NCBI RefSeq assembly: GCF_052119585.1
Contig: NZ_JBGQOJ010000001.1
Span: forward strand, 496,001-560,000
DNA: 64,000 bases
From: JBGQOJ01 sp052119585
GTDB lineage: Bacteria; Pseudomonadota; Alphaproteobacteria; Rhodobacterales; Rhodobacteraceae
Direction of reading: 5' to 3'
In this document: piece by piece, positions 1-7,939 of the stretch
Layout: each line of letters begins with the position of its first letter
Numbering within the stretch: the first letter of the stretch is position 1
The notes under the pieces: generated by a model
Databases searched by the model: none
Told to the model about the DNA's origin: nothing
Seen by the model: only the letters and a program-made list of their open reading frames with translations
Position numbers and translations under genes: made by a program

Positions 1-86
1 GCACTCGTCATCACAATGCTGTTCTGACCCTTTGCCGGTGGGCCGCAGGCTGTTACGCTCGCGGTAGTTTTTACAAAGGGGTTTCC

Positions 87-1256
87 ATGCGCATCGGTTT
101 TGCCACTGCTGTTTTTCTTGCCACAACCACCATCGCAGACGCCAAATGCGGCGGAGATTTCGCGGGCTTTCTGGGCGGCATCAAACAAGAGGCCGTCGCA
201 AAAGGCTATCCTGCCGCGACTGTAGACAGGTTTCTTTCAGCCGCGCGGCAAGACCCCAAGGTACTGAAAGCCGACCGGTCGCAGGGCGTGTTCAAGAAAA
301 CCTTCAACGATTTCGCCAAATCCGTGATCAGCCAGAACCGGATGTCCAACGGCCAGAAGAATGCGCAGAAATACGCATCGACCTTTAAACGCGCCCAAGC
401 CGAATACGGCGTCCCGCGCGGGGTTTTGTTGGCCTTCTGGGCGCTGGAAACGGATTACGGCGCGGTTCAGGGCGATTTCAATACTCTCAACTCGCTCCTA
501 ACCCTCAGCCATGATTGCCGCCGCCCCGACCTGTTCCGCCCGCAGGTCTTTGCGGCACTCGAACTCTACCAGCGCGGCGATTTCGACCCCGCGACGTCTA
601 AGGGGGCCTGGGCCGGAGAGATCGGCATGGTCCAGATGCTTCCCGAGGATATCATTCGCAACGGGCAGGATGGTGACGGTGACGGCCACATCAACCTGAA
701 AACCTCCGCGCCGGATTCCCTGATGACAGGCGCCAAAATGCTGCATGGCCTCGGCTGGCGTGCGGGCGAACCCTGGCTGCAAGAAGTCGCGGTGCCCTCA
801 AATCTGGATTGGGCCGAAACGGGCCTCGATTCGACCAAATCCGTGGCGGAATGGACGAAGCTCGGCGTAAAACCGCGCGGCGGCGCGTTGGGAAATCCCG
901 GCCTCAAGGCTTCGATCCTGTTGCCGATGGGGCGCAAGGGGCCTGCCTTCCTCGCCTACCCCAATTTCAAAGTCTATTTCGAATGGAACCAAAGCTTCGT
1001 CTATGTGACCACCGCCGCCTATTTCGCCACGCGCCTTGAAGGGGCACCCGCCTTTACCCTTGGACAGCCAGATCCGGCCCTGTCCGACGGAAATATGAAG
1101 TCGCTTCAGCAAAAGCTGGCCAAGCGTGGTCACGACGTCGGAAAAATCGACGGCATTCTGGGCGAAAAAACCCGCGAGGCCGTCCAGAAAGAACAAACGC
1201 GCCTTGGCCTTCCGGCAGATGCCTGGCCAACGACAGCCTTGTTGAACGCGCTCTAG
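87..1256 (+). CDS. Lytic murein transglycosylase, MltB family, with C-terminal peptidoglycan-binding domain
   Basis: Probable periplasmic enzyme that cleaves the MurNAc-GlcNAc bond of peptidoglycan to give 1,6-anhydro ends. The 389-residue product begins with a signal peptide of about 19 residues (ending ADA, followed by KCGG). The MltB-like catalytic domain covers roughly residues 22-310. WALETDYG holds the expected catalytic glutamate (Glu121), and WAGEIGMVQMLP is the second conserved block. Residues of about 325-389 form a peptidoglycan-binding domain (LQQKLAKRGHDVGKIDGILG, then TREAV). The start is fixed by an AAAGGGG ribosome site 5 bp upstream. It stands alone and converges on smc across a repeat. 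The family is clear; the exact MltB subclass is inferred. Confidence 0.9.
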   Translation: MRIGFATAVFLATTTIADAKCGGDFAGFLGGIKQEAVAKGYPAATVDRFLSAARQDPKVLKADRSQGVFKKTFNDFAKSVISQNRMSNGQKNAQKYASTFKRAQAEYGVPRGVLLAFWALETDYGAVQGDFNTLNSLLTLSHDCRRPDLFRPQVFAALELYQRGDFDPATSKGAWAGEIGMVQMLPEDIIRNGQDGDGDGHINLKTSAPDSLMTGAKMLHGLGWRAGEPWLQEVAVPSNLDWAETGLDSTKSVAEWTKLGVKPRGGALGNPGLKASILLPMGRKGPAFLAYPNFKVYFEWNQSFVYVTTAAYFATRLEGAPAFTLGQPDPALSDGNMKSLQQKLAKRGHDVGKIDGILGEKTREAVQKEQTRLGLPADAWPTTALLNAL

Positions 1257-1257
1257 G

Positions 1258-1343
1258 TTTCTTACGTCTAAAATATCCCCGCCGGAGGCGAAAAACTTTT
1301 AACAAAAGTATTGCCTTCGGCGAGAGTATTTTGACCGAGAAGA
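1258..1343. repeat. Modular intergenic inverted repeat, copy A (mltB/smc convergent junction)
   Basis: Fills the space between the convergent ends of the transglycosylase gene and smc. The left half (TTTCTTACGTCTAAAATA, then CCCCGCC) and the right half (1324-1343, read on the minus strand as TCTTCTCGGTCAAAATACTC) form an imperfect inverted repeat. Each half is followed inward by a GC-rich module, GCCGGAGGC or GCCGAAGGC. The same half-site recurs at 13875, 17637, 23325 and, degraded, at 42894. A role as a bidirectional terminator is inference. Confidence 0.6.
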
Positions 1344-1349
1344 TGCGGA

Positions 1350-4300
1350 TCACGCGACCAGTGCCGCAGCCTTTTTCAGGTCGACAGAAACCAGTTGGCT
1401 GACCCCTTGCTCTGCCATCGTCACCCCGAACAACCGGTCCATCCGCGCCATCGTCACCGCATGGTGGGTGATGATCAGGAACCGTGTGTTGGTCTGGCGC
1501 GTCATCTCGTCCAGCAGGTCGCAGAACCGCGTAACATTGGCGTCGTCCAGGGGCGCATCCACCTCGTCCAGCACGCAGATCGGCGCGGGGTTGGCAAGGA
1601 ACACGCCAAAGATAAGCGCCAATGCAGTCAGCGTTTGTTCGCCACCCGACAGCAGCGACAGGGTGCTTAGTTTTTTGCCCGGTGGCTGGCACATGATTTC
1701 CAGACCAGCCTCCAGCGGATCATCGGATTCCACCAGAACCAGCTTGGCGTCCCCGCCGCCGAAAAGATGGGTGAACAGAAGGGTAAAGTTCGCGTTGACC
1801 TGCTCAAAGGCCGTCAGCAAACGCTCGCGGCCTTCGCGGTTCAGACTGGCAATGCCCGACCGCAGCGCTTTGATCGCCTCTTCCAGATCGGTTTTTTCCG
1901 TGACCAGAGTGTCATGCTCTTGCTGCACGTCCCTGGCGTCTTCCTCGGCCCGCAGGTTCACGGCCCCCAAGGCGTCGCGCTGCCGCTTCAGCCGGTTTAC
2001 ATCGGCATCTATGATCTCGGCTTCCGGCATGTTGTCAGGGTCGCAGTCAAGCGTCTCCAACAGCTTTTCCGGCGTCGTCTCCTGGGCCTCGGCGATCCGC
2101 TCCTCGGCATAGGTCACGGTTTCCCTTGCGGCATCGGCGCGCGCTTCTGCCCGCGCACGCGCCTCGCGGGCCTCGCTGGCGGCGCGTTCTGCATCCCGTT
2201 CCGTCTGTTCCGCATCCCGCAGGGCGGTTTCCGCCTCGACCAGCTTGTCTGCCGATGCACGGCGGCGCGTCTCTGCCACGTCGATCGCATCGGCCAGCTC
2301 TTCGCGCTTCGCCGCAATCTCCTCGGGTGCGGCGCTTGCGTCTTTCAGCTCTTCCTCGGATGCGATCTTGCGCTCCTGCAACTCTGCGATCCGCTTTTCT
2401 GCGGTCTCCAGTCGGTGCCGCCAGCCGCTGATTTCCTTGGTCACTTCCTGGCTGCGCTTCAGGCGGGCCTCGCCCTCGCGGCGGATTTCATCGTGGGCGG
2501 ACCGCTTGGCAAGCATCGTCATGCGTGACGCCTCGACCGTCATCTTGACGTCCTCGACCAGCGCCCGCGCGGTCGCAAGGTCGTCCAGTCCGGCCAGCCC
2601 TGCTTCGGCCTCCCTCAGGGTTCGGCGGGCGATCATCGCCTCTTCCTCATAGCGTTTCACCGCCAGCCCCAGCGATTCAAGCTTGCCACCCGCGATGCTT
2701 TTGTCGGCTTCGGCGCGCGACAGAGCGCGGCTGGCATCGGCCTGCATCCGGTCGGCCTCGCGGCGGGCAGTACGGGCATCCTGATCGGCGCGGCTCAGGT
2801 CCGCCAGTCGCGCCGTCAGATGCTCGTGCGCCTGTCGCGCACCGTCGGCCTTGGCGGCAGCCTCTTCCAGATCCCGCTTCAGCTCGACCAGACGGTTCAA
2901 CTGCTGCAACCGCAGCGCGGCGGCGCTTGGCGCATCTTCGCCACCGGCGCGGAAGCCGTCCCAGCGCCACAAATCACCCTCGAGACTGGCCAGCCGCTGC
3001 CCCGGTTCAAGGCTGGCCTGCAAGCGCGCGCCATCGGCACGGTCCACCAGCCCCACCTGTCCCATGCGCCGCGCCAGAACCTCTGGCACGCTCACGAAAT
3101 TCGTCAGGGCAAGAACGCCCTCGGGCAGCCCCTGTGTCGTCGCGTATCCAGGCAACAGCGCCCAACCGGATGCGCCATCACTGGCAATCGACGGCGCCTT
3201 CAGGTCGTCCGACAACGCGGCACCCAACGCCTTTTCATATCCCGGCTGGACCCGCACATCGTCCAGAACCTGCCCGCCTTCGGCCGTATCGCGCTGCACC
3301 AGCCTGGCCAGCGCATTGACCTCGGCCCGCAGGGCGTTCGCCTCGCCTTCCGCCTCGGACCGCCGGGCGCGCACATCCGCCTCGCGGGCCTGGCCTTCGG
3401 CACGGGCCACTTCCGCCTCGTGCAGGGCGATCTCGGACGCCTCTGCCGCGTCGATCGCCGCGGCCTGCGCATCTTCCGCGATGATGAAATCCTCAGACGC
3501 TTTTTCAAGCGCGGCGGCGGCCTCCGCGGCGCTGGCACGGGCGCGTTCGGCATCGGCCTCGTTCCGCTCCATCGTCTTGCGACTGTCATCCAGCAGGCGT
3601 TGCGCGGATTGGTGACGCGCGGACAGACGCGCCACATCCTCGGTCATCTCTGCCATGGTGTCTTCGCGGTCCTGCAACACGCTTGCCGCCTCGCGGGACG
3701 CATCCGACGCCGCCTCCAGCTTGTCGGCATGACCTTCGCTGGCCTTGGCAAGCTGGCCCTGTTCCCACTCCAACCGGCTGATGGTTTCGCCCGCATCGCG
3801 GTTCAGGCCCGCCTCGCGCTCCATGTCGTGGACCAGTTGGCTGATCCGCGATTCAAGCGTCTGGATCATCTGAAGCGCGCGTGCTTCCTGATCCTTCAGC
3901 GTATCGCGCTGCACCTGCAACCGCTGCAGAACCGCCGCTGCAATCGCCTCTTCCTCGCGCAGGGGCGGCAGGGCGCCATCGCGCAGAATGCGGTCTTTGC
4001 CTGCGGCGCGCGCGGCAAGTTCCGCCTGACCGGCCAGCTTTGTCTTGTCCAGCAGATCGGTCGAGGTCAGCAACCGCGCCTCGTCCGCCTCGCGCCAGCG
4101 ACGATACAGCAACATCCCTTCGGCGCGGCGCAACTCTGTCCCGATCTCGCGGTATCGCGCCGCTTGCCGCGCCTGTCGCGCCAGTTGCGCCAATTGGTTC
4201 GCCAACGCCTCGATCACATCATCGACGCGGGACAGATTGGTTTCCGCGCCTTTCAGCTTCAGCTCTGCCTCGTGTCGCCGCTGATACAGGCCGGAAATGC

Positions 4301-4805
4301 CCGCCGCCTCTTCCAGAATGCGCCGCCGCGCCTTTGGTTTTGCGTTGATCAGTTCCGAAATCTGCCCCTGCCGCACCAGCGCGGGCGAATGTGCCCCCGT
4401 AGAGGCATCTGCGAACAGCATCTGCACATCGCGGGCCCGCAGGTCTTTCGCGTTCGCCTTGTAGGCGGACCCCGCGTCGCGGGTGATCCGGCGGACAATC
4501 TCAAGTTGGTCGGCATCATTGAATCCCGACGGCGCAAGCCGGTCGGAATTGTCGATGGTGATGACCACCTCGGCGAAATTCCGCGCCGGCCGCGTTGCCG
4601 CACCGGCAAAGATCACGTCCTCCATGCCGCCGCCGCGCATGGCAGAGGCACGATTCTCGCCCATGACCCAGCGCAGGGCCTCCAGCAGATTGGACTTGCC
4701 ACAGCCGTTCGGCCCGACAACGCCGGTCAGCCCGTCGGCGATCAACAGATCGGTCGGGTCGACAAAGCTTTTGAAGCCATTCAGGCGAAGTCTCGAAAAC
4801 CGCAA
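1350..4805 (-). CDS. smc: Chromosome segregation protein SMC
   Basis: ATPase of the bacterial condensin that, with ScpA/ScpB, compacts and resolves newly replicated origins. The N-terminal head carries LNGFKSF and the Walker A motif GPNGCGKSN. Two long Arg/Glu/Ala-rich coiled coils flank a hinge (around residues 490-630). The C-terminal head has the signature LSGGEQTLTALALIF and Walker B ICVLDEVDAPLDD. The frame stays open to a GTG at 4838, but family members begin close to RFTRLRLNGFKSF. I therefore prefer the TTG at 4805, giving 1151 residues, the usual Rhodobacterales length. Neither start has a strong ribosome site. Function is certain; the start is not. Confidence 0.95.
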   Translation of the reverse strand: MRFSRLRLNGFKSFVDPTDLLIADGLTGVVGPNGCGKSNLLEALRWVMGENRASAMRGGGMEDVIFAGAATRPARNFAEVVITIDNSDRLAPSGFNDADQLEIVRRITRDAGSAYKANAKDLRARDVQMLFADASTGAHSPALVRQGQISELINAKPKARRRILEEAAGISGLYQRRHEAELKLKGAETNLSRVDDVIEALANQLAQLARQARQAARYREIGTELRRAEGMLLYRRWREADEARLLTSTDLLDKTKLAGQAELAARAAGKDRILRDGALPPLREEEAIAAAVLQRLQVQRDTLKDQEARALQMIQTLESRISQLVHDMEREAGLNRDAGETISRLEWEQGQLAKASEGHADKLEAASDASREAASVLQDREDTMAEMTEDVARLSARHQSAQRLLDDSRKTMERNEADAERARASAAEAAAALEKASEDFIIAEDAQAAAIDAAEASEIALHEAEVARAEGQAREADVRARRSEAEGEANALRAEVNALARLVQRDTAEGGQVLDDVRVQPGYEKALGAALSDDLKAPSIASDGASGWALLPGYATTQGLPEGVLALTNFVSVPEVLARRMGQVGLVDRADGARLQASLEPGQRLASLEGDLWRWDGFRAGGEDAPSAAALRLQQLNRLVELKRDLEEAAAKADGARQAHEHLTARLADLSRADQDARTARREADRMQADASRALSRAEADKSIAGGKLESLGLAVKRYEEEAMIARRTLREAEAGLAGLDDLATARALVEDVKMTVEASRMTMLAKRSAHDEIRREGEARLKRSQEVTKEISGWRHRLETAEKRIAELQERKIASEEELKDASAAPEEIAAKREELADAIDVAETRRRASADKLVEAETALRDAEQTERDAERAASEAREARARAEARADAARETVTYAEERIAEAQETTPEKLLETLDCDPDNMPEAEIIDADVNRLKRQRDALGAVNLRAEEDARDVQQEHDTLVTEKTDLEEAIKALRSGIASLNREGRERLLTAFEQVNANFTLLFTHLFGGGDAKLVLVESDDPLEAGLEIMCQPPGKKLSTLSLLSGGEQTLTALALIFGVFLANPAPICVLDEVDAPLDDANVTRFCDLLDEMTRQTNTRFLIITHHAVTMARMDRLFGVTMAEQGVSQLVSVDLKKAAALVA

Positions 4806-4903
4806 AGAGCGTAACCGTCCATGATTCCCAGTGGTCACAAATCTTTTGCGCAGGATGCGCCCCTGTCAACCGCCAACCCCCGCATATGCCCCGAACCCGC
4901 CAC

Positions 4904-4912
4904 TTATCCACA
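4904..4912 (+). promoter_or_regulatory. Possible single DnaA box upstream of smc
   Basis: TTATCCACA, a perfect match to the bacterial DnaA-box consensus, lies about 100 bp upstream of smc in the region between smc and the riboswitch. One 9-mer can occur by chance in 64 kb and there is no box cluster, so it does not mark an origin. It might let DnaA influence smc transcription. This is weak evidence. Confidence 0.25.
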
Positions 4913-5017
4913 AAATATTGGGCCTGACTGCAATGCGCCGGAACACTCCGCCGCAAACGCCGCCTTTGCGGTCGGAATCGGCCTTGACCCGTGCCCCCGT
5001 ATCGCGGCACAAGTTAG

Positions 5018-5210
5018 GGGTATGGTTCCCCGCACGGGCGCAAAGCGTCTGGGGATCAATTGGGAATGTGGAGCCGGAGACCCAAACAGGGGCCGAAAGC
5101 CACAGCCGCCCCCGCGACTGTAAGCGGCGAGCGCGCGTCAACCAGCCACTGGGCATCTGCCCGGGAAGGCGACGCAGCGTGACGACCCGCGAGCCAGGAG
5201 ACCAGCCATA
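5018..5210 (+). promoter_or_regulatory. Cobalamin riboswitch (B12 element)
   Basis: The 422-bp gap between smc and cbtB holds a complete-looking cobalamin aptamer. Its conserved pieces appear in the expected order: GGGAATGTGG near 5062, GCCGCCCCCGCGACTGTAAGC at 5105-5125 split around its core, CCAGCCACTGGGC, CCGGGAAGGCG, and the B12 box AGCCAGGAGACCAGCC at 5192-5207. It ends about 50 bp before cbtB. It should bind adenosylcobalamin and reduce translation or transcription of the cobalt genes downstream. The remainder of the gap (4839-5017) shows no gene, only probable smc promoter sequence. Confidence 0.93.
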
Positions 5211-5260
5211 CATCATTTTGACCGATCCGTCGGGTGTGACGGACTATGGAGTAGATTAAG

Positions 5261-5431
5261 ATGACAACGATGAACACAGCCGCCGTTCGTGGCACATCTG
5301 ACATCCTGCCGATTGCCGGAGCAATCGTCGCGGGCCTGTTCCTGCTGTTCTTCGCAGGTTTCGCGCATGCCAATTCCGTGCACAACGCAGCCCACGACCA
5401 GCGCCACTCGATGGCCTTTCCCTGCCACTAA
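5261..5431 (+). CDS. cbtB: CbtB cobalt transporter subunit (small membrane protein)
   Basis: A 56-residue protein with one transmembrane helix (about residues 15-36, ILPIAGAIVAGLFLLFFAGF). A short histidine-containing tail (HAN, HNAAHDQRH, ending PCH) is thought to take part in cobalt capture. The size, the single helix, the terminal histidines, the cobalamin riboswitch directly upstream and cbtA three bases downstream together identify CbtB, the small partner of the CbtA cobalt importer. No classical ribosome site is strong here (GGAGTAG lies 5-12 bp upstream). Confidence 0.9.
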   Translation: MTTMNTAAVRGTSDILPIAGAIVAGLFLLFFAGFAHANSVHNAAHDQRHSMAFPCH

Positions 5432-5434
5432 CCC

Positions 5435-6121
5435 ATGACCCGTCATGTGTTTACCAGCGCGTTGTTCGCTGGATTGGCCGCAGGCGTGCTTGCGGCCATG
5501 CTTCAATTCGTCTTCGTGATTCCGTTCATTCTTGAAGGTGAGCTTTATGAAACCGGGGCGCGCATCCACTTTGCCGTGGACGGCAGCACCCAAAGCGCGG
5601 CAGGAGCCCCCGCACTTGGCTTTGACCTGAACCGACACGGGCTGACGGTTGCTATGAACCTGATCGCCTATTCGGGGTTCGGCCTGCTGATGGTTGCAGG
5701 CTTTGCCCTTGCCGAACGGTTCGGCCACAAAGTGACCACACGTCAGGGACTTCTTTGGGGGCTGGCGGGCTTCATCGCCGTGCAACTTGCGCCCGCCGCA
5801 GGGTTGCCGCCGGAACTTCCCGGAACCATCGGCGCCGAGATCTTGCCCCGCCAGATGTGGTGGACCTCGACCGTCGCGGCAACGATCGGCGGGCTGGCAG
5901 TTCTGGCCTATGGGCGCGGGCCACTGTTGATCGCTTGCGGGGTGGCACTCCTGCTTGTGCCGCATCTGATCGGTGCGCCGCATCTCGACACCTACTTCGG
6001 CGTCGCCCCGCCCGAACTCGCGGCGCATTTCGTCGCCCGCAGCCTTGGTGTCGGCGCCGCCAGCTGGGCCCTGCTGGGTGTTATCGCCGCTTATTTCTGG
6101 TCACGCCCCGTCGTCGCCTGA
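5435..6121 (+). CDS. cbtA: CbtA cobalt transporter, integral membrane subunit
   Basis: Polytopic inner-membrane protein of 228 residues, predicted to import cobalt for cobalamin synthesis. About five hydrophobic helices are visible (near 6-31, 70-92, 104-126, 145-180 and 200-222). The family-typical loop after helix 1 (EGELYETGARIHF) is present. Translation starts three bases after cbtB, and the riboswitch upstream controls both. The family was predicted from repeated association with B12 elements; here the same arrangement leads straight into cobW. Confidence 0.92.
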   Translation: MTRHVFTSALFAGLAAGVLAAMLQFVFVIPFILEGELYETGARIHFAVDGSTQSAAGAPALGFDLNRHGLTVAMNLIAYSGFGLLMVAGFALAERFGHKVTTRQGLLWGLAGFIAVQLAPAAGLPPELPGTIGAEILPRQMWWTSTVAATIGGLAVLAYGRGPLLIACGVALLLVPHLIGAPHLDTYFGVAPPELAAHFVARSLGVGAASWALLGVIAAYFWSRPVVA

Positions 6122-6145
6122 TCCGTCCGAAAAGGAACCCCCCCA

Positions 6146-7219
6146 ATGTCGCAGAAAATACCCGCCACGGTCGTCACCGGCTTTCTTGGTGCTGGCAAAA
6201 CGACACTTATCCGCCACATGCTGCAAAACGCCCAAGGCAAACGCATCGCGCTGATCATCAACGAATTCGGTGATCTTGGCGTCGATGGTGATATCCTGAA
6301 GGGGTGTGGCGTCGAAACCTGCACCGACGACGACATCATGGAACTGTCGAATGGCTGCATTTGCTGCACCGTCGCCGACGATTTCATCCCGACGATGCAA
6401 AAGCTGCTGGACCGGCCCAACCGCCCCGATCACATCGTGATCGAGACAAGCGGTCTGGCCCTGCCGCAACCCCTTGTCCGCGCCTTCAACTGGCCGGAAA
6501 TCTCGACCCGTGTCACGGTCGATGGCGTGATTACCGTTGTCGACGGCAAGGCGGTCACCGAAGGCCGGTTCGCCCATAACGTCGCCGCCGTCGATGCCCA
6601 ACGCGCGCTTGACGAAAACCTCGACCATGAAACGCCCCTGTCGGAACTCTTTGACGACCAGATCGCCTGCGCCGACATGATCGTCGTCAACAAATCCGAC
6701 CTGCTGACCACAGCCGAGGTCGAAACCCTGATCGCGCAGCTCAAATCCGACAGCCGCAGCGGCGTTCAGGTGGTCAAGGCCGCGCATGGCGCTTTGCCGA
6801 TCGACGTTCTGCTGGGTCAGGGCATCGGGGCCGAAACCGATCTGGACGCCCGCCACGAGGTGCATCATCACCATCACCATGACGACCACGAGGATGACGA
6901 TCACGACGACCATCACCACCACGATCACGGCCATGACGAATTCGAATCCTTCGTCGTCACCCGCACCGAAATCGCCGATCCTGCCGCCTTTGCCCGACAG
7001 GTTGCCGATGTGATCCGCGCCCATGACATCCTGCGCCTCAAGGGCTTCGCCGCTGTCGCGGGCAAACCCATGCGCCTGACGCTTCAGGCCGTCGGCCCAA
7101 GGGTCGATACCTATTTCGACCGCCCCATTGCCGCAGACGAAGCCCGCGAAACCCGCCTTGTGGTGATCGGTGAAACCGGCCTTGACCGCGCCGCAATCAC
7201 AGCGGCCCTCTGCGCGTGA
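6146..7219 (+). CDS. cobW: Cobalamin biosynthesis GTPase CobW (G3E family metallochaperone)
   Basis: Cytoplasmic G3E P-loop GTPase believed to load cobalt into the CobNST cobaltochelatase. The P-loop is GFLGAGKTT (residues 12-20). The metal-binding CxCC motif of COG0523 proteins is C71-I-C73-C74, followed by switch-region residues and NKSD for guanine recognition. A long histidine/aspartate stretch at about residues 240-265 should bind metal. The C-terminal CobW domain (LRLKGFAAVAGKPM) follows. It lies 24 bp after cbtA and overlaps the next gene. At 357 residues it has the usual length. Confidence 0.95.
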   Translation: MSQKIPATVVTGFLGAGKTTLIRHMLQNAQGKRIALIINEFGDLGVDGDILKGCGVETCTDDDIMELSNGCICCTVADDFIPTMQKLLDRPNRPDHIVIETSGLALPQPLVRAFNWPEISTRVTVDGVITVVDGKAVTEGRFAHNVAAVDAQRALDENLDHETPLSELFDDQIACADMIVVNKSDLLTTAEVETLIAQLKSDSRSGVQVVKAAHGALPIDVLLGQGIGAETDLDARHEVHHHHHHDDHEDDDHDDHHHHDHGHDEFESFVVTRTEIADPAAFARQVADVIRAHDILRLKGFAAVAGKPMRLTLQAVGPRVDTYFDRPIAADEARETRLVVIGETGLDRAAITAALCA

Positions 7220-7668
7220 CGCTCGCGGTCCACATCGGCGATCCAAGGTCGGCAGGGGGCACAGCCCTGCTGACCGCCAGCCGCGCCTACATGGAGGCGC
7301 GCTATCCCCCCGAGCACATGTTCGCCCTGTCGATCGACGCGCTCTGCGCCCCCTCGATCACCTTTTTCATCGCGACGCTTGATGACAGGGCGGCGGGCTG
7401 CGTCGCATTAAAGGCGCAAGACGGCTACGGCGAGGTCAAATCAATGTTCGTATCCGATGCCGCACGCGGCGCAGGCGTCGGCGCCGCCCTGATGGACGCA
7501 CTGATGGCGCAGGCAAAGGCATTGGCCCTGCCCGTTCTGAAACTGGAAACCGGAGACGATCTTGACCCGGCACACCGGCTGTATCAGCGGCACGGCTTCG
7601 CGTTCTGCGGACCGTTCGGCGACTATGTCGAAGGTCCGCATTCGCTGTTCATGGAAAAGCGCCTGTGA
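7216..7668 (+). CDS. GNAT family N-acetyltransferase
   Basis: A 150-residue GNAT-fold acetyltransferase. Motif A, the acetyl-CoA pyrophosphate loop, is visible as DAARGAGVGAALM (about residues 81-93), preceded by a beta strand containing EVKSMFV and followed by LKLETGD and YQRHGF. The GTG start overlaps the cobW stop (GTGA), indicating translational coupling inside the cobalt operon. The substrate is unknown. Co-transcription with cobW could reflect a cobalamin role or simple read-through. The convergent small gene begins 15 bp beyond its stop. Confidence 0.85.
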   Translation: MTLAVHIGDPRSAGGTALLTASRAYMEARYPPEHMFALSIDALCAPSITFFIATLDDRAAGCVALKAQDGYGEVKSMFVSDAARGAGVGAALMDALMAQAKALALPVLKLETGDDLDPAHRLYQRHGFAFCGPFGDYVEGPHSLFMEKRL

Positions 7669-7682
7669 TCAGGCGGCTTTCC

Positions 7683-7859
7683 TCACGCCTTGCCAGCCTC
7701 TTCGGCCTTGCGCTTGGCGGTTGCCGCCATACGGGCCAGCAGCTCTGCCTTCGATGCCGCTTTGCCAGAGGTGACATTGGTGCCGCCGGGCATGTTCTTT
7801 TCTTCCCAATGCGGCGCGTTCTTGCTGCCCCGTTGGGTCTTGATCTTGGAATAGTCCAT
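7683..7859 (-). CDS. Small conserved-looking hypothetical protein (58 aa)
   Basis: Encodes a 58-residue soluble, basic protein (MDYSKIKTQRGSKNAPHW at the start; a Lys/Ala/Glu-rich helix AELLARMAATAKRKAEEAG at the end). A good ribosome site, CAGGAGA, sits 6 bp before the ATG, which favours this start over longer in-frame ones running back into cobN. It is the only gene on this strand between two riboswitch-regulated genes and is probably transcribed from its own promoter inside the cobN leader. No domain is recognised; the tail would form a charged helix. Function unknown. Confidence 0.6.
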   Translation of the reverse strand: MDYSKIKTQRGSKNAPHWEEKNMPGGTNVTSGKAASKAELLARMAATAKRKAEEAGKA

Positions 7860-7939
7860 GGCGCATCTCCTGTTTTGATCAGCGTTCCCCGCTCCCGTGC
7901 CGCAATGCGGGCCATCTTGCAAGTGAAAGTCGCGATCTG

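Noticed and set aside
1..86. A gene end or start at the left edge
   Set aside because: No frame with protein-like content could be followed into the edge; it only looks like upstream region of the transglycosylase gene.
2820..4814. A 664-codon open frame antisense to smc
   Set aside because: It is the shadow of smc's high third-position GC. No family residues, no suitable ribosome site, and smc is certain on the other strand.
4904..4912. Replication origin near smc
   Set aside because: Only one DnaA box and no AT-rich unwinding region or dnaA/parAB/hemE neighbour.
6859..6945. The His/Asp-rich CAT/GAC stretch in cobW as an independent repeat element
   Set aside because: It is in frame and encodes the metal-binding loop common in CobW proteins.
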